From SW132 sp038150125 (GTDB lineage Bacteria; Bacteroidota; Rhodothermia; Balneolales; Balneolaceae): a stretch of 64,000 nucleotides of DNA. Positions 45,381-53,395 of this stretch are shown one piece after another. Position 1 is the stretch's first letter. The number at the start of each line of letters is the position of its first letter. The notes beneath the pieces are model-generated. The model searched no databases. It was not told the origin of the DNA and saw nothing but the letters and a program-made list of their open reading frames with translations. The stretch is taken from contig NZ_JBBVMF010000023.1 in NCBI RefSeq assembly GCF_038150125.1, forward strand, positions 1 to 64,000, written 5' to 3'. The translations under genes were made by a program, and so were the position numbers.

Positions 45381-45853
45381 GCGGGTCAGCGACCCGCTCT
45401 ACGTACCTTGGCTCGCCTGAGCCGAGTGGAAAAGATTCAAATTACGGGCTAATCAGTTTTTTTATGGACAGAGGTAAACCTGTGCCATATCTTTTCACGA
45501 CACTCAGTTGTTTACTTGGCTCATGAGAAGCGGGTCAGCGACCCGCTCTACGTAGCTTGGCTCGCCTGAGCCGAGTGGAAAAGATTCAAATTACGGGCTA
45601 ATCAGTTTTTTATGGACAGAGGTAAACCTTTGCCATATCTTTTCACGACACTCAGTTGTTTACTTGGCTCATGAGAAGCGGGTCAGCGACCCGCTCTACG
45701 TAGCTTGGCTCGCCTGAGCCGAGTGGAAAAGATTCAAATTACGGGCTAATCAGTTTTTTATGGACAGAGGTAAACCTTTGCCATATCTTTTCACGACACT
45801 CAGTTGTTTACTTGGCTCATGAGAAGCGGGTCAGCGACCCGCTCTACGTAGCT
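45381..45853. repeat. 148-bp tandem repeat array (three units plus a partial fourth)
   Basis: Units begin at 45,381, 45,530, 45,678 and 45,826. Each starts with the hairpin GCGGGTCAGCGACCCGC followed by CTACGTAG. It continues with GGCTCGCCTGAGCC and a conserved AT-rich body ending GGCTCATGAGAA. Units two and three are practically identical; unit one differs at a few sites. On the minus strand the hairpin is preceded by GTAG, as in REP elements. Confidence 0.85.
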
Positions 45854-45967
45854 CGAACGTCTCCGTTCGAGAGGTTTGGAAGTGAATTGGGGAAATGACA
45901 TTAAATGTCAGTCATCGGTCTGCATCAACGATATGATTCAAGATGGATGAATTGATGGTACCCAAAT

Positions 45968-45989
45968 AATCGAAGCGGGAGCTTCGATT
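45968..45989. repeat. Hairpin at the 3' end of cysNC
   Basis: AATCGAAGC GGGA GCTTCGATT, 9 bp from the cysNC stop. It is the same type as the hairpin at 50,324-50,343 behind cysQ. It could limit 3' decay or mark a REP site. Confidence 0.55.
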
Positions 45990-45997
45990 TACGTGGG

Positions 45998-47974
45998 TCA
46001 CAACAACTTCATAATCGACTCAACAGCCTGCTCTACTGAAACCTCTTCAGTATTGATCGTCAGATCAAAACTTTCTGAAGTTTCGAATTTTCCGTCGTAG
46101 CCGGTCAGGCCTTTGATTTTACCTTTTTTCGCCTTCTCGTACAGGCCTTTGGGATCGCGTTTCTGAGCCGTCTCCGAGCTGCAGGTGATATGAATTTCCT
46201 TGAATCGTCCGTCCGGCACAAGGGTTCGCACACGATCACGATCTTCTTTATAAGGCGATACAAACGTACAGATTACAATATTGCCGTGCTCAAAAAAGAG
46301 CCTGGACACTTCGCCCACTCTACGGATGTTTTCGGCTCGATCTACTGGACTAAAGCCAAGGTCACCATTGAGGCCGTGGCGCACCTGGTCGCCGTCGAGC
46401 AGAACAGTTTGTTTGCCCTCTTTCCAGAGTTTCTTCTCAAGTGCTTTGGCAATGGTGCTTTTTCCGGCACCCGAAATTCCGGTCAGCCAGAGTATGTTTG
46501 CCTTGTGGCCGTTCCGTTTTTCGCGTTCTTCGCGAGGGATGTTCCAAGGTTCCCATGTGACGTTGGGAGAGACGATGGACGGAGGACTGTCGACCGAAGG
46601 TTCATCGGTCTTCCGTCTGCCGTCTTCGGTCAAGTCTTCCCGGCCATTTGATTCGGTTGAACCGGCGCGGATCATGCCGGCGCCGACGGTGACATTACTG
46701 GCGGGGTCAATGATGATAAAACTTCCCGTTTTTTGGTTGACCTGGTAGGCATCGATAAAAAGCGGCTGGCCCGTTCTGAATTTCGCTCGGCCAATTTCAT
46801 TTAATTGAAGCTTGTCGGCGTCTTCCTGGCTGAGAGTATCTACGTTCATTTTGTAGATCAGCTTATCGATGAACACCGGGGTGGTCTTTGTCGTATGCAT
46901 CATCAGGTATTGCCGGCCGGGCTCCATCGCCTCATCGTTCATCCAGCACAGGTACCCTTCAAAACCCGTAGTCACTTCCGGCACATTGTTTTTCCTCACA
47001 ATCATATCCCCGCGAGAGATATCAATCTCATCCTCAATCGTCAGAACAACTGAATCTCCGGCTAACGCCTCATCAAGATTTCCGTCTTTAGTGACAATCT
47101 CTTTTACACGGCTTGATATTTTTGATGGCAGTGCTGTGATTTCATCTCCCGGCTTAATACGGCCCGAAGAAATTTGGCCTGAGAACCCACGGAAATTCTG
47201 GTTGGGACGGATCACATATTGAACAGGGAACCGGAAATCGATGACGTTTCTGGATGCATCCACTTTCACGGTTTCAAGATGATGAAGCAGCGTGGGACCG
47301 TTGTACCACGGCATGTGGTTGGATTCATTGCCTTCTTTAGTTCGGGTCTTGCTTACGACGTTATCACCTTTGAGAGCCGAAATAGGGACATACGTGATAT
47401 CATCGATCTCAAGTTTCTTGGCAAATTCACGAAAATCGCTGACGATTTCATTAAACCGGTTCTCGTCATAATCAACAAGGTCCATTTTATTCACCGCCAC
47501 TACCAGATGCGGAATCTTCAGCAGAGACGAGATAAAGGCGTGGCGCCGGCTTTGGGTCAGAACCCCTTTGGATGCGTCCAGGAGAACAATAGCAAGTTCC
47601 GCCGTGGATGCCCCGGTCACCATATTCCGGGTGTACTGCGTATGGCCCGGGGTATCCGCAATAATAAACTTCCGCTTTGGGGTTGCAAAATAGCGGTAAG
47701 CTACGTCAATCGTAATTTTCTGTTCCCGTTCCGCCTTCAGGCCGTCCGTCAAAAGCGCAAGGTTTACCTCTTCCTCACCGCTGCTCTTGCTTGATTTCTC
47801 AATAGCCTCCATCTGATCTTCAAAAATAGATTTTGAGTCATACAGAAGCCGCCCGATCAGCGTACTTTTCCCATCATCCACACTCCCCGCCGTCGTAAAA
47901 CGCAGGAGATCCATGTTGAGGTACTTATTGTCTTCGGTTTCTTTAACCTTGTTATTGCTTTTATTATTGCTCAT
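45998..47974 (-). CDS. cysNC: Bifunctional sulfate adenylyltransferase subunit 1 / APS kinase
   Basis: 658 aa NodQ-type fusion. Residues about 20-430 form the GTPase subunit of ATP sulfurylase: P-loop GSVDDGKSTLIGRL, DTPGHTQYTRNMVTGAS, NKMDLVD and beta-barrel domains. Residues about 485-658 form APS kinase: P-loop LTGISGAGKSTIA, DGDQVRHGLNGDLGFS and the FVSPYKEDRDRVR segment. Together with CysD it makes APS from sulfate and ATP, driven by GTP, and then PAPS. The linker at about 440-470 (rich in E, D, R, P) is encoded by the period-7 repeat found in the neighbouring spacers. Only PAPS-making functions are present locally, which fits supply of sulfotransferases. Confidence 0.95.
   Translation of the reverse strand: MSNNKSNNKVKETEDNKYLNMDLLRFTTAGSVDDGKSTLIGRLLYDSKSIFEDQMEAIEKSSKSSGEEEVNLALLTDGLKAEREQKITIDVAYRYFATPKRKFIIADTPGHTQYTRNMVTGASTAELAIVLLDASKGVLTQSRRHAFISSLLKIPHLVVAVNKMDLVDYDENRFNEIVSDFREFAKKLEIDDITYVPISALKGDNVVSKTRTKEGNESNHMPWYNGPTLLHHLETVKVDASRNVIDFRFPVQYVIRPNQNFRGFSGQISSGRIKPGDEITALPSKISSRVKEIVTKDGNLDEALAGDSVVLTIEDEIDISRGDMIVRKNNVPEVTTGFEGYLCWMNDEAMEPGRQYLMMHTTKTTPVFIDKLIYKMNVDTLSQEDADKLQLNEIGRAKFRTGQPLFIDAYQVNQKTGSFIIIDPASNVTVGAGMIRAGSTESNGREDLTEDGRRKTDEPSVDSPPSIVSPNVTWEPWNIPREEREKRNGHKANILWLTGISGAGKSTIAKALEKKLWKEGKQTVLLDGDQVRHGLNGDLGFSPVDRAENIRRVGEVSRLFFEHGNIVICTFVSPYKEDRDRVRTLVPDGRFKEIHITCSSETAQKRDPKGLYEKAKKGKIKGLTGYDGKFETSESFDLTINTEEVSVEQAVESIMKLL
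46570..46631. repeat. Heptad repeat inside the cysNC coding sequence
   Basis: Four heptads in one orientation (AGACGAT GGACGGA GG ACTGT CGACCGA, 46,570-46,597) are followed after six bases by four in the other (ATCGGTC TTCCGTC TGCCGTC TTCGGTC, 46,604-46,631). They encode the linker between the CysN and CysC domains. Confidence 0.8.
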
Positions 47975-48011
47975 CAGTGGTTTCTGTATCTTTTGATAGT
48001 AATTAAATTTC

Positions 48012-48208
48012 TGACCGGGGACCGGAGACGGTGGACCGGTTTTTTTAGTGCTGAGTTTTGAGTTCGAAAGTGAATTTCAATTTTTTTTGAACGACCGTGG
48101 ACGGACGACCGACGACAGGGGGCTCTTAGTCAAAAGACGATTGACCGAGAATGATCGCCGCTTATCATCGGTCTTCCATCCTCGGTCCTCAGTCTTCCGT
48201 CCTCCGTC
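48012..48208. repeat. Period-7 repeat clusters between the four-helix gene and cysNC
   Basis: GACCGN-type heptads lie at 48,012-48,039 (four) and 48,092-48,119 (four). Six complementary YTCSGTC heptads lie at 48,167-48,208, placed head to head so that the two strands could pair. Confidence 0.8.
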
Positions 48209-48215
48209 AAAAAAT

Positions 48216-48596
48216 TTATTTTAATGCATTCTTAAAAGCTTGTAGCTTCATAAAAAGTCTGTCACAGGTTTGCTCTGCTTCCGTCATTTGATTAGCATCC
48301 TGAATATAACCTCTTCTTTCAATGTGCCGCTTACAGGCAATAACTTCAATTAGTGACCGGATAGCGTATCCTAAAAACTTGGATTGCTGGGCATTTGTCT
48401 GGGAAGTTGATCCTTCCGCAATATTCAATGAGATTGACGTACACGCCAGAATAATCTGTGACTTCAAATTAAACCGTTCAATATCCGGCAGCTGAGCAGC
48501 AATGTCATAAATCACATCAGACAAATCCAATGATATCTTCCAAACATCCAATTTTTCAAACTTATACTCCATCTCAAACCCCTCATTAAATTTCAA
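48216..48596 (-). CDS. Four-helix bundle protein (23S rRNA intervening-sequence family)
   Basis: 126 aa. The family pattern is clear: YKFEKLDVWKISLDLSDVIY, LKSQIILACTSISLNIAEGS, KFLGYAIRSLIEVIACKRH and a final helix with ICDRL-like AEQTCDRLFMKL. These small helical proteins were first found in 23S rRNA intervening sequences and are common as stand-alone genes in Bacteroidota. They form pentamer-like bundles, and their function is unknown. It may start at ATG 48,596 or eight codons later (MEYKFEKL). Here the gene is wedged between cysD and cysNC, which normally adjoin, and is flanked on both sides by period-7 repeats, suggesting insertion. Confidence 0.88.
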   Translation of the reverse strand: MKFNEGFEMEYKFEKLDVWKISLDLSDVIYDIAAQLPDIERFNLKSQIILACTSISLNIAEGSTSQTNAQQSKFLGYAIRSLIEVIACKRHIERRGYIQDANQMTEAEQTCDRLFMKLQAFKNALK

Positions 48597-48616
48597 TTTT
48601 GTCGTAAGTTTTCACC

Positions 48617-48725
48617 TTCGGTCAACCGTCATCCGTCCACGGTCTAACATTTCCGGTCTCCCGTCATCGGTCAACGATCAAAAAACCTAAACACTCACCA
48701 CTAAAAACTCATCACTCACAACTCA
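48617..48725. repeat. Period-7 repeats between cysD and the four-helix gene
   Basis: About nine degenerate heptads (TTCGGTC AACCGTC ATCCGTC CACGGTC..) at 48,617-48,679. They are followed by a second 7-nt type (ACTCACC ACTAAAA ACTCATC ACTCACA ACTCAAA) up to the cysD stop. Confidence 0.75.
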
Positions 48726-49628
48726 AAAGTACCCCTGCCGCTTTCGATCCTCCATCGCCGTTTCGCTTCGTTTATCGTCGTGACGATTTCCGCGCTCGGT
48801 TTGACGGGCGGAGGCTACTTCCTGAATAATCTCTTCCATGTTTGATGCAGTTGAGAGCACAGCGCCGGTGCATGTTGCATCACCAATTGTTCGAAATCGA
48901 ACTGTTTTATTTTCCAGCTCTTCCTCTTCCATCCGGTTTACAAAATCGGTATCAGCCAGCCATACGCCGCGACGGTTAAATACTTCCCGCTCATGTGCAA
49001 AATAAAGAGATGGGATATCGATCTCTTCCTGTGCGATGTACTGCCAGATATCCATTTCGGTCCAGTTACTGATTGGGAATACGCGGAAGCTTTCGCCCAT
49101 GTTCTTGCGGCCGTTGTATAAATTCCAAAGCTCCGGCCGTTGATTTTTGGGATCCCACTGGCCGAAACTGTCACGGTGAGAGAAAAATCGCTCTTTGGCA
49201 CGTGCTTTCTCTTCATCCCGGCGGCCGCCGCCAAGTGCTGCGTCAACCTGGTGCTCTTTAAGAGTATCAAGCAGCGTTGTGGTCTGAAGTGCGTTTCTGC
49301 TCGCATCTGGACCAGTTTCTTCCTTTACGCGCCCCTTATCAATCGATTCCTGAACGCTGCCTACGATCAACTCCACGCCGGTTTTCTCCACCAGCTTATC
49401 ACGGAACTGTATCGTTTCCGGGAAATTATGGCCGGTATCCACATGCATTAAAGGAAACGGGATTTTTCCGGGGTGAAATGCTTTTAAAGCGAGATGAACC
49501 ATCACAATCGAATCTTTCCCTCCGGAAAATAACAGTACCGGCCGCTCAAACTGTGCCGCTACTTCTCTCATGATATAAATTCCCTCGTCTTCAAGCTCTT
49601 TGAGGTGTGAGTTTTTAATTTTTGTCAT
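48723..49628 (-). CDS. cysD: Sulfate adenylyltransferase subunit 2
   Basis: 301 aa catalytic subunit of ATP sulfurylase, partner of CysN. The PP-loop is LLFSGGKDSIVMVHLA at about residues 32-47. Downstream are FPLMHVDTGHNFPETIQFRD, the AALGGGRRDEEKARAKER segment, PKNQRPELWNLYNGR and RVFPISNWTEMDIWQYI, all diagnostic of CysD. The typical C-terminal FRTIGDATCTGAV is present, and the length is that of the family. It forms APS and PPi from ATP and sulfate in the cytoplasm. It is transcribed ahead of the four-helix gene and cysNC in the same direction. Confidence 0.96.
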   Translation of the reverse strand: MTKIKNSHLKELEDEGIYIMREVAAQFERPVLLFSGGKDSIVMVHLALKAFHPGKIPFPLMHVDTGHNFPETIQFRDKLVEKTGVELIVGSVQESIDKGRVKEETGPDASRNALQTTTLLDTLKEHQVDAALGGGRRDEEKARAKERFFSHRDSFGQWDPKNQRPELWNLYNGRKNMGESFRVFPISNWTEMDIWQYIAQEEIDIPSLYFAHEREVFNRRGVWLADTDFVNRMEEEELENKTVRFRTIGDATCTGAVLSTASNMEEIIQEVASARQTERGNRHDDKRSETAMEDRKRQGYF

Positions 49629-50323
49629 AGTATCAAATTGTCTGTAATCAGTGATCCTGAATTCAAGCGTCTAAGTTAAAGGTATACGGTTCAAAAATCG
49701 AGTTGGTATTTTTTAATTGCGTTGGGGACAGAAGACGGAGGACCGGGGACCGAAGACCGAGGACCTGGCAGCGTGGCCGTGCTTTTCGGCTTCCTGCCCT
49801 GTGGATCACCATGTGGCAAGAGTCCGGTTTCACTACCACGTAAGTAGCGTACCTGCACTTCACGGACCCACCTCTGCGCCTTCGCTGGACGCTCAAACCC
49901 TGTCTCCTCCGCCGTAGGAGAATTTACTCCCTTCTCCGAGTGAAAGAGGACAGGAGAGAGTCTCCAAATATCAAAACTTCGTTCCAACACCTCTCCCCTC
50001 CATTCACACCTGAAGGGAGGGGAGAACGAGAGGGGTGGGTTACCACGCGGCTGTACGCTCAAACCCTGTCAATCAAAATAAACCAAAACTCCTCGTTACA
50101 ACTCTTCTCAACCTTAACCTGTTTTGAAAAGGCAATGATATCTGTCGCTCAACCAAAATTTCTTAAGGCTAAGATTCTTTGTTACAAACCTCCTTAACCT
50201 CATTCTTTTCTGAAAAGACGACGACTTGAGTTTCAAGCTCGTAAACCCTCTCCGGTCATCCGTCCCCAGTCATCGGTCAATTTGTTTGAAGCTTATAGCC
50301 TTGCTCACGGGGCACACCTGGCT
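49629..50323. repeat. Spacer between cysQ and cysD with period-7 repeats
   Basis: Six GACCGN heptads at 49,726-49,767 and four YTCSGTC heptads at 50,251-50,278 are visible. Two loosely similar segments (near 50,092-50,140 and 50,180-50,225) contain AACCTTAACCT and AAAAGGC/AAAAGAC. I see no gene. Confidence 0.7.
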
Positions 50324-50343
50324 CTCGAAGCAGGAGCTTCGAG
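50324..50343. repeat. GTAG-type REP hairpin touching the cysQ stop
   Basis: CTCGAAGC AGGA GCTTCGAG. Read on the minus strand the 5' side is preceded by GTAG, the guide tetranucleotide of REP sequences recognised by REP-associated transposases. Confidence 0.6.
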
Positions 50344-51102
50344 CTACGCTAGCCCAATAATAAACTCCGGGTTATGCAAGTCCTCCTTATTATATTTCAG
50401 CGGCGAACTCACAGGCCCGTTTTTTCCAGAATACCGGTATACTGCATCCGCCGCCGCTGTATCCCACTCCATGGTAGGGCCAAACCGTGGGTAAAGATCC
50501 GCCTTTCCTTCCGCCACAAAACAGATCTTCAGTGAACTGCCTGACGGAATCTCTTCACTCACCTCAATCCCCATCTCCGCCAGTTTCTCATTCGTATCGC
50601 TGCCGCGATGTGACCGGCTGACCATAATGCGTGCCGGTTCGTTTTTATTGTATTCATCATGTTCAATTTGTTTTATCGGCCCGTCTCCTTTTTGCTTAAA
50701 TGCACCTTTTTCTTTCGTCGCAAAATAGAGCACCTCTTCAGCCGGAATATAGACGACTCCTAATACCGGAATATTATTTTCGATAAACGCAATATTCACC
50801 GTAAACTCGCCATTCTTTTTGATAAACTCCTTTGTGCCATCCAGTGGATCGATTAAAAAATATTCATCCCAGTCTTTACGGACTGAGTAATCCGGTATTT
50901 CTGATTCTTCCGACAGCACCGGGATCTCAGGGTAGTGCTCACTCAACCCCGAGACAATTTCCCTGTGCGATGCAAGGTCCGCTTTCGTCAGCGGTGAATC
51001 GTCACTTTTGTGATCCACCTCGATATCATCATCGTAGTAGTTCAGGATTTGCTCCCCTGCAAGTTTCGCAATATCGTTGATAATGGTTACGTCTGGTTTC
51101 AT
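50344..51102 (-). CDS. cysQ: 3'(2'),5'-bisphosphate nucleotidase
   Basis: 252 aa from the ATG at 51,102 (MKPDVTI). A longer frame to 51,219 would translate period-7 repeats and is not real. It belongs to the inositol-monophosphatase fold: SPLTKADLASHREI, VLSEESEIPDY (metal-binding Glu-Glu), the core FLIDPLDGTKEFIKKNGEFTVNIAF (DPxDGT) and MEWDTAAADAV near the C-terminus. CysQ hydrolyses PAP, the by-product of sulfotransferases and PAPS reductase, to AMP and relieves product inhibition. Its place next to cysD/cysNC and sulfotransferases completes the PAPS cycle. Confidence 0.94.
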   Translation of the reverse strand: MKPDVTIINDIAKLAGEQILNYYDDDIEVDHKSDDSPLTKADLASHREIVSGLSEHYPEIPVLSEESEIPDYSVRKDWDEYFLIDPLDGTKEFIKKNGEFTVNIAFIENNIPVLGVVYIPAEEVLYFATKEKGAFKQKGDGPIKQIEHDEYNKNEPARIMVSRSHRGSDTNEKLAEMGIEVSEEIPSGSSLKICFVAEGKADLYPRFGPTMEWDTAAADAVYRYSGKNGPVSSPLKYNKEDLHNPEFIIGLA

Positions 51103-51146
51103 GTGTAATTGGTTCAAATGTTGGTTAAAAATTATTAGTCTTAGTG

Positions 51147-51442
51147 AGACCGGTGACGGAAGATGGATGACCGTTGACCGATGACGGTAGACCGACGACC
51201 GTGTATTTCGGGTCGGCATCTGTTCTTACTTCGTCAAAAAACAACCATTATTTTTAAACAGTATCCAATTTATGTTGTCGCATCTTCGGTCTCCGGTCCA
51301 CGGTCATCCGTCCCCAGTCCCCCGTCTTTTCCCCGACTCTGCCAGCAGCTCTACGTCAGCCGACGGATCGCAGTCTTGCAGGTCGAATTGGCCTTCGGTC
51401 CACAGTCATCCGTCATCGGTCCACCGTCCCCGGTCAGCTGTC
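51147..51442. repeat. Period-7 repeats between the SLC13 permease and cysQ
   Basis: Eight GACCGN heptads at 51,147-51,202, six YTCSGTC heptads at 51,285-51,326 and seven at 51,394-51,442. The last block reaches the permease stop codon. A CGTCAGCCGACG palindrome sits between (about 51,354-51,365). Confidence 0.8.
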
Positions 51443-53208
51443 TAAAACGGCCACACCACCGGCACAAGCAGAACCGTTACTCCGGCTACAACAATATTAA
51501 GGGGCAACCCAAATTTAAGGTAGTCTTTAAAGTCGTAACCGCCCGGGCCAAGTACCATCAGGTTGGTCTGATAACCGATCGGTGTTGCAAAACTCGCCGA
51601 TGCGGCAAACATAATCGTCATTACAAAAGGCATAAAGTCAACGCCAAGGCTTGCCGCAGTTGAAAGTGCGAATGGAAAAATGAGAACAGCTGCGGCATTA
51701 TTTGTTATCATTTCAGTCAGCATCCATGTAATAAGGTAGGTGATGATCAGGGCAAAATAGGGTTGCTGACCGGCAAATTTCAAAAAGCCTCCCGCTAATT
51801 GTTCTGCTGTTCCCGTCACCTGGAGCGCGTTGCCAATTCCGAGGGCGGCAGCAATTACAATCAGAACTTGCCAGTCAATGCTTGACCGTGCCGTTTCGGT
51901 GCGGGTGCAGCCTGTTATAATCATGGCGCCAGCTGCCAGAAATGATGCCTGGAACATAGTCAGCCAGCCCGAGGCAGCAACGGCTACCATCAATAGAAGA
52001 ATACTCCATGCAGTGCTGCTTTTTTCATAATTTGGAGTCCCCTCCTTATCCAGGGTACTGACTAGTAAAAAATCATTGGATGACTTGTATCTATCTGAAA
52101 AATTACGTGGTGCCTCCATCAGCAGGATATCGCCGGTTTTCAATATAATATCCCCTACTTTTTTATTGATACGCTTACCGCCTCGTGAGACGGCCAGAAT
52201 TACACCACCAAAATGATTTCGAAACTCTCCATCCTTCACAGATTTGCCTCTCAGAGGGTTTGACTGTGATACAACAGCTTCCACCAGGTGACGATCCCGC
52301 CGGGGTGACCCCAGCTTGAACACCTGCTCAGTGGCTGGTTCAAGACCCTGAATATGATGAAGATCTACAATCGATTCAACCATCCCGGTAAAAATCAGGC
52401 GGTCATCTGCCCGGAGGATTTCATCCGGTTCAACAGCGGCAAGAATGGTTCCATTTCTGACAATTTCAACAAGAAAGAGGTTCGGAAGATGTCGCAGGCC
52501 GGCATTTTCAATCGTGTTGCCGACCAGTGGGCTGTCATCGCGAACCATCATCTCAATAGTATATTCACGCGTATTTTCAAACGTGGAGAGGGCAGATTTA
52601 CTGTCAGGAAGCCATTTTCTGCCAAAAATCAATAAATATATAAAGCCGGTTATTGCGATAGGGATTCCAACGTAGGCAGGTTCGAAAATATTCAGGTTTA
52701 CACCCTCTTCTGATATCAGCAACCCATTTATGATCAGGTTTGTACTTGTTCCAATAAGCGTGCACGTACCTCCCAGTATCGCGGCGTAGCTAAGGGGCAT
52801 CATAATTTTGGAAGCAGGAACCCGGTATTTTCGGGTCCACTCCTGTAGAGCGGGGATAAAAGATGCAACGATAGGTGTATTATTCAGAAAAGCACTCATC
52901 ACCATAACCGGCCACACAATACGGGCCTGGGTTTGCCACAGTGCTTTTGGGTTACCAAGCAGCTTTTTAATAACAAACTGTATGGCGCCGGTCTCTTTCA
53001 TCCCGGCAGCCACCACATAGAGGGCCGCAACCGTGAGCATTCCTTCATTTGAAAACCCGACCAGTGCATCACTGACCGGCACAATGCCGCTCACTATAAT
53101 CAGCGTGAGTCCACCGGTAAAGACAGCGTCCGGTGATATTTTTTTGATTATCAACAGGAGGAGACAGAGGAATATCACTCCTAAAACAAAGATATTTTCA
53201 AATCCCAT
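51442..53208 (-). CDS. SLC13/DASS-type permease with two RCK_C domains, probable sulfate importer
   Basis: 588 aa. Two membrane halves of the divalent anion:Na+ symporter family contain the repeated SNT-like loops (FLNNTPIVASF near residue 110, MITNNAAAVLIFPFALS near 505). They flank a cytoplasmic insert of two TrkA-C (RCK_C) domains at about 215-375, with repeated VRDDSPLVGNTIENA and VSQSNPLRGKSVKDG starts. This architecture is that of SLC13 proteins often found beside sulfate-activation genes. Na+-driven sulfate uptake is the natural inference. Location: inner membrane. It is the first gene of the cys cluster proper in the minus-strand order. Confidence 0.88.
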   Translation of the reverse strand: MGFENIFVLGVIFLCLLLLIIKKISPDAVFTGGLTLIIVSGIVPVSDALVGFSNEGMLTVAALYVVAAGMKETGAIQFVIKKLLGNPKALWQTQARIVWPVMVMSAFLNNTPIVASFIPALQEWTRKYRVPASKIMMPLSYAAILGGTCTLIGTSTNLIINGLLISEEGVNLNIFEPAYVGIPIAITGFIYLLIFGRKWLPDSKSALSTFENTREYTIEMMVRDDSPLVGNTIENAGLRHLPNLFLVEIVRNGTILAAVEPDEILRADDRLIFTGMVESIVDLHHIQGLEPATEQVFKLGSPRRDRHLVEAVVSQSNPLRGKSVKDGEFRNHFGGVILAVSRGGKRINKKVGDIILKTGDILLMEAPRNFSDRYKSSNDFLLVSTLDKEGTPNYEKSSTAWSILLLMVAVAASGWLTMFQASFLAAGAMIITGCTRTETARSSIDWQVLIVIAAALGIGNALQVTGTAEQLAGGFLKFAGQQPYFALIITYLITWMLTEMITNNAAAVLIFPFALSTAASLGVDFMPFVMTIMFAASASFATPIGYQTNLMVLGPGGYDFKDYLKFGLPLNIVVAGVTVLLVPVVWPF

Positions 53209-53395
53209 TTAATGATATTCCTTCTCTGCTTTTCGATATTCGGTTCTTAAACTCGATCTTGCTTTTCCTGTGTTGTTATTTTTTCGGGCCAACATGTCGC
53301 AAATGCGTAATCAAAATAGGTTTTATGATGTAAAATCATATACTGTAATACTATCGGATATTTTATATAGTTTAAATAGACGGCTTGTGAGTATC

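Noticed and set aside
47219..47794. 191-codon plus-strand frame antisense to cysNC
   Set aside because: It is the shadow of the highly conserved cysNC gene, with no family resemblance.
51103..51219. N-terminal extension of cysQ by 39 codons
   Set aside because: The extension translates the period-7 repeat and is absent from the family; the ATG at 51,102 matches the normal start.
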